DNA from: Chloracidobacterium sp.
Lineage (GTDB): Bacteria; Acidobacteriota; Blastocatellia; Pyrinomonadales; Pyrinomonadaceae
Assembly: GCA_016715795.1 (NCBI GenBank)
Contig: JADJXP010000002.1
Span: forward strand, 1,736,001 to 1,800,000
Direction: 5' to 3'
Length of the DNA stretch: 64,000 nucleotides
Position numbers and translations under genes: made by a program. Each line of letters starts with the position of its first letter. Position 1 is the stretch's first letter. Shown here one piece after another: positions 15,795 through 24,195 of this stretch. The notes beneath the pieces are model-generated. The model did not search any database. It had not been told where the DNA came from and saw nothing but the letters and a program-made list of their open reading frames with translations.

Positions 15795-16427
15795 CTATCT
15801 CTTCAAAAACACCTGCGTAAAGTAATACGAACCGTCCTCGCCGACCGCGACACCGATCGCGGATTCTTTCCAGCTTGGGTCGAGCATGTTTCGCCGGTGT
15901 GAGGGCGAATCGAGCCAGAGCTGAACGGTCCGTGCGACCGGATCGGCATAGCCGCGATTGAAGGCGATATTCTCGCCGATGGCACGCCAGCGGCCGAGCT
16001 TTGCGTCGTCGGCCCGATCGCTGACGACCTTGTTGTCGAGCCCGCGATGGCTGAAGAAATTAAGCTCCGCCATGTTCTGTGAATGGACCCCGGCGACGCG
16101 GGCGAGGTCGTTGCTCCAGTCGAGGGGTGACGCTCCATTCTCGGCCCGTTTCTTGTTGATAAGCTCAAATGCCGCCCGGCTGAGGGCATTTGCATTGACG
16201 ACGATCGACGATCTGACGCCTGACGCCTTTTCGACCACGCGCGGCCGGTCGGCACGAGGTTCGTCGCCATCTTCGTCATCAAAGATATAGCGCGCGAGTT
16301 CGGATTCGAGATTATAGAGACGGGTTGTCGTGTTTGGGCCGGAATTCTTTGCGGTCTCGCCCTGAGCGAGAGATGTTACCGCAAGTACTGAGATCAGCCC
16401 CGTGAGCAGGAAGAGTTTGTGATTCAT
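15795..16427 (-). CDS. secreted CAP/SCP-domain protein
   Basis: A 210-residue exported protein starting MNHKLFLLTGLISVLAVTSLAQG (signal peptide, cleavage near residue 23). After a variable region with an acidic patch (DDEDGDEPRAD) comes a CAP domain at about residues 80-210. It begins with the ALSRAAFELINKKRAENG helix and LDWSNDLARVAGVHSQNMAELNFFSH; HSQNM and FFSHRG carry the two cavity histidines. GENIAFNRG and LWLDSPSHRRNMLDP follow, and the protein ends YYFTQVFLKR. Bacterial CAP proteins of this kind are extracellular or periplasmic; their activity is largely unknown. Confidence 0.9.
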   Translation of the reverse strand: MNHKLFLLTGLISVLAVTSLAQGETAKNSGPNTTTRLYNLESELARYIFDDEDGDEPRADRPRVVEKASGVRSSIVVNANALSRAAFELINKKRAENGASPLDWSNDLARVAGVHSQNMAELNFFSHRGLDNKVVSDRADDAKLGRWRAIGENIAFNRGYADPVARTVQLWLDSPSHRRNMLDPSWKESAIGVAVGEDGSYYFTQVFLKR

Positions 16428-16605
16428 ATACCTCACTTCGGCAGCCGAACCAGGCCATAAACGGGCCGTTCAGCTTTGCGCGTGCTGCGTGAGCACTTGC
16501 CTTTTCGGTTAAGGTCGGCAAAACGGAGCAGGTTTTACCAGTTTAAACAAAGTTGTAATATTGACGTGATTCCTGAAAAACGTCGGGGTGCGATAAAATT
16601 TTCGT

Positions 16606-18927
16606 ATGCAGCAGCCGATGGTTACTTTGGGGCGAAAACGCAGCGATGAAATGCAGCCCGAGCCGCACGTCGATCCCGTGTGCAAGATGCTCGTTATGCC
16701 TGAAACCGCGGCCGCGAGCTACGCATACAACGGCACCACTTACTATTTCTGCATGCCCGGCTGCCGGGATAAGTTTGCCGCAGATCCGGAGCAATTCTTG
16801 TCAGAACCACCTGCGGTAGCGGGTGATTTACCGCTGGTGCCGACCGACGTCGAATACACCTGCCCGATGCATCCTGAGATCGTGCAGATCGGCCCCGGCT
16901 CGTGTCCGATATGCGGTATGGCGCTTGAGCCGAAGGAGATCTCGCTCGACGACATGCCCGATCCGGAATACGCCGATATGAAGCGTCGATTCCGGATCTC
17001 GGCGGCCCTGACTCTGCCGGTATTCGTGCTGGCTATGGGCGAGATGTTTGTTGATCTCAACGCCCTTTTTCTGACGTGGCCGCATGGCAGGGCGTCGTAT
17101 GTATCGCTGTGGATCCAGTTCTTGTTTGCGACGCCGGTCGTGCTATGGGGTGGGCGTCCGTTCTTTGAACGTGCGGTCGCCTCGATGAAGAATCTCAGCC
17201 CGAATATGTTCACGCTGATCGCAATGGGCACGGGCGCGGCTTACGTGTTGAGCCTCGCGGCGCTGTTTGTGCCGGAATGGTTCCCCGTCGCGATGCGTGA
17301 CGCTCATTCGGGCATCGTACCGGGCTATTTTGAGGCGGCCGCCGTGATCACGACACTCGTGCTTCTCGGCCAGGTGCTGGAATTGCGGGCAAGATCGCAA
17401 ACTTCATCGGCCATTAAGGAATTGCTGAGGCTCGCACCTGAGACGGCAACCGTCATCCACGACGGCGGCAGCGAAGAGGTCATCGATCTGCGGCACGTTC
17501 GCGCCGGACAGGCTTTGCGCGTAAAAGCTAACGAAAAGGTGCCGACCGACGGCGAGATCATCGAGGGCGACACCTCGATAGACGAATCAATGGTCACGGG
17601 CGAATCGATGCCCGTCGAAAAGCATGCCGGCGACAAGGTCATCGGCGGCACCATCAACGGCAATCGTTCTTTCAAAATGCGTGCGACAAAGGTCGGCAGC
17701 GAAACGCTGCTCGCACAGATCGTCAAGATGGTCGGCGAGGCCCAACGCAGCCGCGCTCCGATACAACGCCTTGCCGACAGCGTTTCGGGCTATTTCGTCC
17801 CGGCTGTGATCGTCGTTGCGGTCATTGCGTTCGCCGTGTGGCTGCTACTCGGCAGCTTTGCCTCCGCCGTGGTCGCCGCCGTCTCGGTCCTCATCATCGC
17901 CTGCCCATGTGCTCTCGGCCTCGCTACGCCGATGTCAATAATGGTCGGCACCGGCCACGGAGCGCGGAACGGCGTCCTGATCAAAAAAGCCGAGGCTCTC
18001 GAAACGCTTGAGAAAGTGAACGCTATAGTCGTCGATAAAACCGGCACGCTGACCGAGGGCAAGCCGCGGGTAACCAGTGTCAGTAGCCCGCACGTAAGTA
18101 AGGGCTCAACGCCGCAACTAGGCCCGGACGAGATAATCAGGCTCGCCGCTTCCCTCGAACGCCACAGCGAGCATCCACTTGCCACAGCAATAACCGCTGA
18201 AGCGGAAAAACGAAATATCGACCTATTGGAGGTTCAAGATTTTGAGTCCACGACCGGACTCGGCATCAACGGAGTAATCGATGGCAAGGAAGTGTTCATC
18301 GGCCGGTTCGGCAATGAAGCGGCAATCACACTGACCGTCAATGGCGATCCGGCGGGATCGATCACCGTCTCCGATGCCATCAAACCTAGCGCCAAAGCCG
18401 CCATCGACGCACTTCACCACCAGGGCATCGAGGTCGTGATGATGACGGGCGACAATCAGGCGACGGCCGACGCTGTTGCCGGTGAATTAGGTATCGATCA
18501 GGTCTTTGCCGAGGTAATGCCCGAGGACAAGGCAGCCAAGGTCAAGGAATTGCAGGCACAGGGTAAACGCGTCGCGATGGCCGGTGACGGCGTAAATGAC
18601 GCTCCCGCTTTGGCGCAGGCGGATGTCGGAATTGCATTTGCCAGCGGAACGGACGTCGCTATCGAGTCCGCTGACATCACGCTCCTCAAGCCCGACCTCG
18701 GCGGCATCTTGAAAGCACGCAACCTCAGCCGTGCGACGATGAAGAACATTCGCCAGAATCTGTTTTTCGCCTTTATCTATAATATCGTCGGCGTCCCCAT
18801 CGCCGCGGGCGTGCTGTTCCCTGTTCTGGGATTGCTGCTCTCACCAATGATCGCCAGCGCTGCGATGACGTTCAGCTCGGTGTCGGTCATCCTCAACGCC
18901 CTCCGCTTGCGAAATACAAGACTTTGA
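16606..18927 (+). CDS. copA: copper-type heavy-metal P1B-ATPase with N-terminal YHS and metal-binding domains
   Basis: Inner-membrane ATPase expected to export Cu(I) or a similar metal. The N-terminus lacks the classical GMxCxxC domain. It has a YHS domain instead (HVDPVCKMLV...YYFCMPGCRDKFAADPEQFL, about residues 21-66) and then a heavy-metal-binding motif (YTCPMHPEIVQIGPGSCPICGMALEP). The ATPase core follows: the actuator TGES, the CPC motif at residues 433-435, phosphorylated Asp477 in DKTGTLTEG, SEHPLA (nucleotide binding), and GDGVNDAPALA. The 773 residues are normal for this architecture. Residues about 493-503, between GKPRVT and DEIIRLAASLE, are encoded by DNA like an intergenic repeat (18084-18110). 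Metal specificity is inferred. Confidence 0.93.
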   Translation: MQQPMVTLGRKRSDEMQPEPHVDPVCKMLVMPETAAASYAYNGTTYYFCMPGCRDKFAADPEQFLSEPPAVAGDLPLVPTDVEYTCPMHPEIVQIGPGSCPICGMALEPKEISLDDMPDPEYADMKRRFRISAALTLPVFVLAMGEMFVDLNALFLTWPHGRASYVSLWIQFLFATPVVLWGGRPFFERAVASMKNLSPNMFTLIAMGTGAAYVLSLAALFVPEWFPVAMRDAHSGIVPGYFEAAAVITTLVLLGQVLELRARSQTSSAIKELLRLAPETATVIHDGGSEEVIDLRHVRAGQALRVKANEKVPTDGEIIEGDTSIDESMVTGESMPVEKHAGDKVIGGTINGNRSFKMRATKVGSETLLAQIVKMVGEAQRSRAPIQRLADSVSGYFVPAVIVVAVIAFAVWLLLGSFASAVVAAVSVLIIACPCALGLATPMSIMVGTGHGARNGVLIKKAEALETLEKVNAIVVDKTGTLTEGKPRVTSVSSPHVSKGSTPQLGPDEIIRLAASLERHSEHPLATAITAEAEKRNIDLLEVQDFESTTGLGINGVIDGKEVFIGRFGNEAAITLTVNGDPAGSITVSDAIKPSAKAAIDALHHQGIEVVMMTGDNQATADAVAGELGIDQVFAEVMPEDKAAKVKELQAQGKRVAMAGDGVNDAPALAQADVGIAFASGTDVAIESADITLLKPDLGGILKARNLSRATMKNIRQNLFFAFIYNIVGVPIAAGVLFPVLGLLLSPMIASAAMTFSSVSVILNALRLRNTRL
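18084..18110 (+). repeat. in-frame fragment of the agcccgcgcgt-agcaagggct repeat inside copA
   Basis: tagcccgcacgtaagtaagggctcaac matches the intergenic repeat at 3661-3688 at about 22-24 of 27 positions. It encodes SSPHVSKGST in a variable loop of the ATPase. Confidence 0.45.
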
Positions 18928-19028
18928 ACCGCAGAGACGCGAAGACGCAGAGGGACGAACAAATAGGCTTTGCGCGCATCTTTGTTATCTGTGGTTGTTT
19001 TTCTCCGCGTCTCTTCGTCTCTGCGGTA
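18926..19028. repeat. inverted repeat of the accgcagagacg family between copA and iaaA
   Basis: gaaccgcagagacgcgaagacgcagaggg (18926-18954) faces ttctccgcgtctcttcgtctctgcggt (19001-19028). The left arm begins within the copA stop codon, and the right arm ends 10 bases before iaaA. The same family flanks the GxxExxY gene. Confidence 0.75.
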
Positions 19029-19038
19029 GAATCTTAAT

Positions 19039-20085
19039 ATGGGCTTGGCGTTGGCAATTCACGGCGGGGCGGGGACGATACTTCGTTCGCAGATGACGCC
19101 TGACCTGGAGCGTGAATATCGCGGCGGTCTCGAGACGGCATTGAAGATCGGCTGGGCGATACTGGAATCCGGCGGCACGTCGCTCGATGCGGTCGAGGCG
19201 GCGGTCGTGTCCTTAGAGGATTTTCCGCTCTTTAACGCCGGCCGCGGATCGGTCTTCACCCACGAAGGCAAACAGGAAATGGACGCGTCGATAATGGACG
19301 GCCACAAGCTGAAGGCCGGCTCGGTCGCGTTTGTCCGCAACATTCGCAACCCTGTCAAACTCGCCCGCCTCGTGATGGAACGCACCGAACACGTCCTGCT
19401 CGCCGGCGAGGGCGCGAACCAGTTCGCTGACGAACTGGGCCTCAAACACGAACCCGACGAATACTTCTTCACTGAACACCGCTGGCTGCAATTGCAGGAT
19501 GCACTGGCAGCAGGAAGAGTGAAACTTGATCATTCGGGGCCATTGGATATCTCGGTCAACTTAGCAGAGCGCAGTCAGGAAGGGCGGCTTGCCCCCGCCA
19601 CTGCGAGCGGGGGTAAACCCGCCTTCCAGACTGCGCCAGATGCAGTTGACGCGGACAACCGCGCGCTAGGAACAGTCGGCGCCGTCGCCTGCGACAAGAA
19701 TGGCCGCCTCGCCGCCGCCACATCCACCGGCGGCATGACCAACAAAAAATACGGCCGCGTCGGCGACACGCCGCTCGTCGGCCTCGGCAACTACGCCGAC
19801 AGTACCTGTGCGGTTTCTTGCACCGGCCACGGCGAATACTTCATGCTTGGCGTCACCGCTTACGATGTTTCGGCACGCATGAAATACAAAGGCTTGTCGT
19901 TGGAAAACGCCGCCCGCGAAACCATCGACCGCCTAACCGAGATCAACGGCGAAGGCGGCCTCATCGCCGTCGATGCCCAAGGCAACGTGACTCTGCCATT
20001 CAATTCCGAGGGAATGTATCGAGGTTGGATCGACCGGAGCGGTAATGAGCAGGTCGCGATATACAGGACGGAACCGCCTGCGTAA
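19039..20085 (+). CDS. iaaA: isoaspartyl peptidase / type III L-asparaginase (Ntn hydrolase)
   Basis: Autoprocessing Ntn hydrolase that cleaves beta-aspartyl dipeptides and asparagine. The N-terminal LAIHGGAGT, the VVSLEDFPLFNAGRGSVF block and EMDASIMDG are typical. The alpha chain ends at the autocleavage site Gly211/Thr212 in LGTVGAVACD; STGGMTNKKYGRVGDTPLVGLGNYAD forms the active site of the beta chain. Residues about 180-197, in the flexible linker before Thr212, are encoded by a palindromic element (19578-19627). The last residues EPPA and the stop codon come from another palindrome shared with cphA. Placement beside cphA/cphB suggests it splits the beta-Asp-Arg dipeptide released from cyanophycin. 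Confidence 0.94.
   Translation: MGLALAIHGGAGTILRSQMTPDLEREYRGGLETALKIGWAILESGGTSLDAVEAAVVSLEDFPLFNAGRGSVFTHEGKQEMDASIMDGHKLKAGSVAFVRNIRNPVKLARLVMERTEHVLLAGEGANQFADELGLKHEPDEYFFTEHRWLQLQDALAAGRVKLDHSGPLDISVNLAERSQEGRLAPATASGGKPAFQTAPDAVDADNRALGTVGAVACDKNGRLAAATSTGGMTNKKYGRVGDTPLVGLGNYADSTCAVSCTGHGEYFMLGVTAYDVSARMKYKGLSLENAARETIDRLTEINGEGGLIAVDAQGNVTLPFNSEGMYRGWIDRSGNEQVAIYRTEPPA
19578..19627 (+). repeat. palindromic element inside iaaA
   Basis: ggaagggcgg...ccgccttcc with an inner gcccccgc/gcgggggt pair: a two-step imperfect palindrome of 50 bp. It keeps the frame and encodes about 17 residues (EGRLAPATASGGKPAF) just before the autoproteolysis site. Confidence 0.7.
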
Positions 20086-20161
20086 GCAGGTGGCGTTCGC
20101 CCACCGTTTCTCGAACCTACGTTATGCTGAGGCGCTCTGCCACCTGCTTACGCAGGCGGTT
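20072..20161. repeat. palindromic element with perfect 23-bp arms at the iaaA/cphA junction
   Basis: aaccgcctgcgtaagcaggtggc (20072-20094) and its exact reverse complement (20139-20161) enclose 44 bases. Each arm supplies the last codons and TAA stop of one convergent gene: iaaA at 20083-20085 and cphA at 20148-20150. Both proteins therefore end in EPPA. Confidence 0.9.
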
Positions 20162-22781
20162 CTGCCCTGTCCCGAAACTCCTGCACATACCCGATATCAT
20201 CCGGCACGCGGTCGGCTAGGGTGACGACGAGTTCGCCTTTGCGCCCCGTTTTGATGGCGTGGTGGATGGCGTCGCGGCTTTCGGGGATGATGCGAACGGC
20301 CGGGTTCTTCTTGGCTTTGGCGATGCCTTTTTGGAGGAGCTTGTAGGTTTCCTGTTCGTCGCGGCCGCGTAAATAATGGCCTCGGCGAATGACGATCCGA
20401 TCGAACGTCTCGCCCGCGACCTGACCAAATTCGACGATATCCTCGTCGCGGCGGTCGCCGGTGCCGTTGATAACGCACGTGCGGTATTTGCGGCCGAGTT
20501 TGTCGATGAAAGATGCCAGGCCGCGTAAGCCCGCAGGATTGTGAGCGTAATCCATCAGCACCGTAACGTCGCCGACCTCGACGAAATTCAACCGTCCCGG
20601 CGTCTGCGCGGTTCCGGCATTGAACGTCGTCAGCCCGACTCGCAGGTCCTCAAGCGAAACGCCGTGCACAAAGCACGCCAGCGTCGCCGCGAGCACGTTC
20701 TGGATCATGAACTCGGCACGGCCGCCGTATGTGATCGGGATGTTCGTGACCTTTTCGACGCGGACCTTCCACTTGCCCTTGAGGATCGTGACGTAGCCGT
20801 TCTCGTACACGCACGACACGCGGCCACGCTCGGCGCGGCGTTTGATGTTCGGATGGTTCTCGTTCATCGAGAAGCAAACAACCGCGCCGTCGGACAGTTC
20901 CTTCATCTCGTAAACGAGCTTGTCCTCGGCATTCAGCACGCAAAAGCCCTTTTTCGAAACGGCACGCGGCACGACCGATTTGACCCGCGCGAGGTCCTCG
21001 AGGGTATTTACGTCCTTTAATCCAAGATGATCGGCCGCGACGTTAAGCACGATGCCGATATCGCAGTGATCGAATCCCAACCCGCTGCGAATGATGCCGC
21101 CGCGGGCCGTTTCAAGCACGGCGACGTCAACGGTCGGGTCTTTTAGCACCAGTTGGGCCGACACGGGCCCGGTATTGTCACCGGTAGTGATCTGCTGGTT
21201 GCCGATGTAGGTGCCGTCGGTCGTCGTAAAGCCGACGGTGCGGCCGCTGTTCTTTAGGATATGTGCGATCAACCGCGTGGTCGTCGTCTTGCCGTTGGTG
21301 CCCGTGATCGCAAAGATCGGCACTCGCGCCGGCGTGCCCGGCGGAAAGAGCATGTCAATGACGTGCTCCGCCACGTTGCGGCCTATGCCCTCGCTCGGGG
21401 CAAGGTGCATCCTGAAGCCCGGAGCCGCATTGACCTCAATAATGCCGCCGCCGCTGGCCCGCAGCGGCTCGCTCACATTTGGGGCGATCACATCCACACC
21501 CGCAACATCGAGGCCAATGATCTTCGCAATGCGCTCGAATAAAAATACGTTTTCGGGATGCACTTCATCAGTGCAGTCGATCGCAGTGCCACCCGTCGAG
21601 ATGTTGGCAGTGGTCTTGAGATGTAATATTTCGCCCTTCTTGAGCTTGCTGTCGAGCGTGTAGCCGGCCTTTGTGATGCACCGCATCGTTTGGCCGTCAA
21701 CGTCGATCTGCGTCAGGACATTTTCATGGCCATAGCCGCGACGCGGGTCTTCGTTCGTCTGGTCGATAAGCTGCTGGATCGTGCTCTTGCCGTCGCCCTT
21801 GACATGGGCCGGAACGCGTTCGGCAACGGCTATCAAGCGATTATTTACCACCAACGCGCGAAAATCCGAGCCCATCAACTGCTGTTCGATGATCACCCAA
21901 CGCGAGTATTCCTTTGCCTTTTCCCAAGCGACATTAGCCTCGGCGAGGCTCTTGATACCGACAGTCGCACCCTTCCCATGATTACCGTCAAGTGGTTTAA
22001 TTACAGCAGGATAGCCGACACGGTCTAAAGTCGATTCGAGATCTTCGATATCGCGTATCCGATACCCTTTGGGCACCGGAACGCCCATGTCGCCGAGCAG
22101 CTTCTTGGTCGCGGACTTATCGCCCGCGATATCGACCGAGATCATATTGGTATTGACCGTCGTCGTCGCCTGAATTCGCTTCTGATTCACACCGTAGCCG
22201 AGTTGGACGAGCGATTGTTCGTTCAAGCGAATGAACGGAATACCGCGATTCTCAGCTTCCTCGACGAGTGATCCTGTCGATGGGCCAAACCGCACATCCT
22301 CGCGGATCTCGCGCATTTCCTGGATGTCCTTTGCGAGCCCGGCCTTTATCGCTTCGACAGGCCGCTTTTCGGCCAGATCAAGCCATAGCCGCACGGCCGC
22401 GCGACCGGCAAACCGGCCAACTTCCTCCTCGACATAGCTGAAAACGACGTTATAAATACCTTTTTCAGTTGTCTCACGCGTCCGGCCGTAGCCCGTGTCC
22501 ATTCCCGCAAGCGTCTGTAATTCCAGCGCAAAATGCTCGATCACATGCCCGGCCCACGTGCCTTCTTTGACGCGCCGCAGAAAACCACCCTCTTCGCCAT
22601 AACTGCATCCATGCGAATTGAGCGACGGCATCACGTCAACCATCCGGTCATAAAAACCCTTGATCTTATGGGTCGGCTTTTTCTCATACGCCCCGATATC
22701 GAGCCGCATAATAATGAGCCTTTTCCAGTAGCCGGACCAGTAGTTAGGACCACGAAGGGTACGAATTTCGAGAATATTCAT
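20148..22781 (-). CDS. cphA: cyanophycin synthetase
   Basis: Polymerises Asp and Arg into cyanophycin, using ATP. Starts MNILEIRTLRGPNYWSGYW, the conserved CphA N-terminus. The N-terminal domain is followed by an ATP-grasp domain (about residues 215-475; GYPAVIKPLDGNHGKGATVGI, VIIEQQLMGSDFRALVVN, IIEVNAAPGFRMH) that adds Arg or Asp. A Mur-ligase domain from about residue 490 has the P-loop ITGTNGKTTTTRLIAHI and ends with the YAHNPAGL region. The length of 877 residues is normal. The last codons and stop lie in a palindrome shared with iaaA. cphB is upstream on the same strand, separated by the GxxExxY cassette. Confidence 0.97.
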   Translation of the reverse strand: MNILEIRTLRGPNYWSGYWKRLIIMRLDIGAYEKKPTHKIKGFYDRMVDVMPSLNSHGCSYGEEGGFLRRVKEGTWAGHVIEHFALELQTLAGMDTGYGRTRETTEKGIYNVVFSYVEEEVGRFAGRAAVRLWLDLAEKRPVEAIKAGLAKDIQEMREIREDVRFGPSTGSLVEEAENRGIPFIRLNEQSLVQLGYGVNQKRIQATTTVNTNMISVDIAGDKSATKKLLGDMGVPVPKGYRIRDIEDLESTLDRVGYPAVIKPLDGNHGKGATVGIKSLAEANVAWEKAKEYSRWVIIEQQLMGSDFRALVVNNRLIAVAERVPAHVKGDGKSTIQQLIDQTNEDPRRGYGHENVLTQIDVDGQTMRCITKAGYTLDSKLKKGEILHLKTTANISTGGTAIDCTDEVHPENVFLFERIAKIIGLDVAGVDVIAPNVSEPLRASGGGIIEVNAAPGFRMHLAPSEGIGRNVAEHVIDMLFPPGTPARVPIFAITGTNGKTTTTRLIAHILKNSGRTVGFTTTDGTYIGNQQITTGDNTGPVSAQLVLKDPTVDVAVLETARGGIIRSGLGFDHCDIGIVLNVAADHLGLKDVNTLEDLARVKSVVPRAVSKKGFCVLNAEDKLVYEMKELSDGAVVCFSMNENHPNIKRRAERGRVSCVYENGYVTILKGKWKVRVEKVTNIPITYGGRAEFMIQNVLAATLACFVHGVSLEDLRVGLTTFNAGTAQTPGRLNFVEVGDVTVLMDYAHNPAGLRGLASFIDKLGRKYRTCVINGTGDRRDEDIVEFGQVAGETFDRIVIRRGHYLRGRDEQETYKLLQKGIAKAKKNPAVRIIPESRDAIHHAIKTGRKGELVVTLADRVPDDIGYVQEFRDRAEPPA

Positions 22782-22786
22782 AAGAC

Positions 22787-23275
22787 ACTAACCGCAGAGA
22801 TACAGAGACGCCGAGAAAGTGGGAAATCAGAGCTTATTCACAATGCGCTTTATTCCGTCCTTCAACACCGCCGAGTGGAAGTTGAGCAATAGGCCAACCC
22901 GCATATTAAGCATCCTCAAGTACGACAGTAGCTGCGCTTCATGGATTGAGATCAGCCGATCGACCGCTTTGAGTTCAAGTATTATCGTATCCTCAACTAT
23001 GATATCCAAAACATACCCACAATCGAGTTCTACTCCCTTATAGACAACCGGGAGCGACACCTGCCGGCGGAATCTAAGGCCGTTCTGAGCAAGCTCGTAG
23101 CAGAGGCATCTTTCATAAGCGGACTCCAGAAGCCCCGGACCTATCCCTCGGTGCACCTCGATTGCGCAGCCAATTATCCGCTCGGTCAAGCGGTTCATCC
23201 TGTCATATTGCGTATCGGACCTAAGCAGTTCTGAATCTATTTCCATCTCGGCGTCTCCGCTTCTCTGCGGTTAGT
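22787..23275. repeat. inverted-repeat cassette around a GxxExxY gene
   Basis: Left arm actaaccgcagagatacaga...gccgagaaag (22787-22819), right arm tctcggcgtctccgcttctctgcggttagt (23246-23275). The arms are inverted copies of one another, about 30 bp with few mismatches, and enclose a single gene. The unit lies between cphB and cphA. Confidence 0.75.
22827..23246 (-). CDS. GxxExxY-family protein
   Basis: A 139-residue member of the GxxExxY family, with the signature at Gly38, Glu41 and Tyr44 in GPGLLESAYE. The family has a PD-(D/E)xK-nuclease-like look, supported here by DCGYVLDIIVEDTIILELKA, where Asp and the ExK pair would form the catalytic core; no activity is established to my knowledge. 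A start at residue 17 (MNRLTERIIG) is possible. The gene is exactly bracketed by inverted repeats, which suggests it moves or is maintained together with them and is not part of cyanophycin metabolism. Confidence 0.88.
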   Translation of the reverse strand: MEIDSELLRSDTQYDRMNRLTERIIGCAIEVHRGIGPGLLESAYERCLCYELAQNGLRFRRQVSLPVVYKGVELDCGYVLDIIVEDTIILELKAVDRLISIHEAQLLSYLRMLNMRVGLLLNFHSAVLKDGIKRIVNKL

Positions 23276-23278
23276 CCT

Positions 23279-24133
23279 CTATCCGAGGTCGGGCAGTAAG
23301 AATTCATTTGGCGGCTGGATCGGGTGGCGTTCGAGGTAGTTGTAAACCAGCCCGTCACGTAATACATGAAACTGCACGCCGCACACGCTAAAGCTTTCGT
23401 TATCAGCTACTTCCGCTATCTCATTAAAGGTGATCTCTGAGCCGTCAACGATCGTCGCCGAACCCTGGCCAAATACCTCAAGTACTCCCTTACCGTCCAG
23501 AATGATCGCCGTATTCTCATCTACACCAATGCCGAGATTGTAAGGATTATACGAAACAGCCGTGATCAGGCGGCTGATGCGGCCGCGCTCGGTAAAGTGC
23601 TGATCTATGATGATGTTCTTCAAAAATCCGAGGCCCGGCGACAGCTTAACGGCGTTCTTGTGCGGATGCGACGATGGCTCGCCTCGAACGATCATCGATG
23701 TGCTCATCGCAGCCGCTCCGGCGCTCGTTCCGGCAAGGACGACGTCTGTGTCGCGAACCATTTTTCGAAGTTTTGCCGCCAGTTTTGTCCCGCCCAACAC
23801 CGAAACGAGCCTCATTTGGTCGCCGCCGGTAATAAAAACGCCCTTCAGGCCGTCCGTGAGGCGTTCAACGTCGGCATTCACTACGTCCTGGCGCGATGTC
23901 GCCCGCAATACACGTGGGTTGGCCACGCCAAGGTTCCTGAATGCCTGCGTGTAAACATCCGCCGCAAATTCTGGAAAATCCGACGCCACAGGCACGATCA
24001 GCACCTCAGCATCGTCACCACCGGCAAGCTCGAGGAACTTTTTCAGGATCCTCCGCTCGTTATACTTGTCCTCTGCCCCGCCGATCACCAACAGATGCCC
24101 GCCAATAATCTCGCGGTCGTGCGATTCAGTCAT
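23279..24133 (-). CDS. cphB: cyanophycinase
   Basis: Serine exopeptidase of family S51 that degrades cyanophycin to beta-Asp-Arg. The nucleophile Ser137 lies in the elbow GTSAGAAAMS; ITGGDQMRL (103-110) and the conserved IIDQHFTERGRISRL are present. The length of 284 residues is usual. No export signal is visible, so it acts in the cytoplasm on the cell's own reserve. It lies 62 bases downstream of carB and upstream of the repeat cassette and cphA. Confidence 0.96.
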   Translation of the reverse strand: MTESHDREIIGGHLLVIGGAEDKYNERRILKKFLELAGGDDAEVLIVPVASDFPEFAADVYTQAFRNLGVANPRVLRATSRQDVVNADVERLTDGLKGVFITGGDQMRLVSVLGGTKLAAKLRKMVRDTDVVLAGTSAGAAAMSTSMIVRGEPSSHPHKNAVKLSPGLGFLKNIIIDQHFTERGRISRLITAVSYNPYNLGIGVDENTAIILDGKGVLEVFGQGSATIVDGSEITFNEIAEVADNESFSVCGVQFHVLRDGLVYNYLERHPIQPPNEFLLPDLG

Positions 24134-24195
24134 ATGAATTTAGTTACGCTATTGTAAACGAATGGCTTGGGAATTTGCCAAAGCGGACACGGAAT

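Noticed and set aside
16437..16605. Copper-responsive promoter between the CAP gene and copA
   Set aside because: TTGACG near 16560 has no correctly spaced -10 and no clear dyad of CueR or CsoR type was found.
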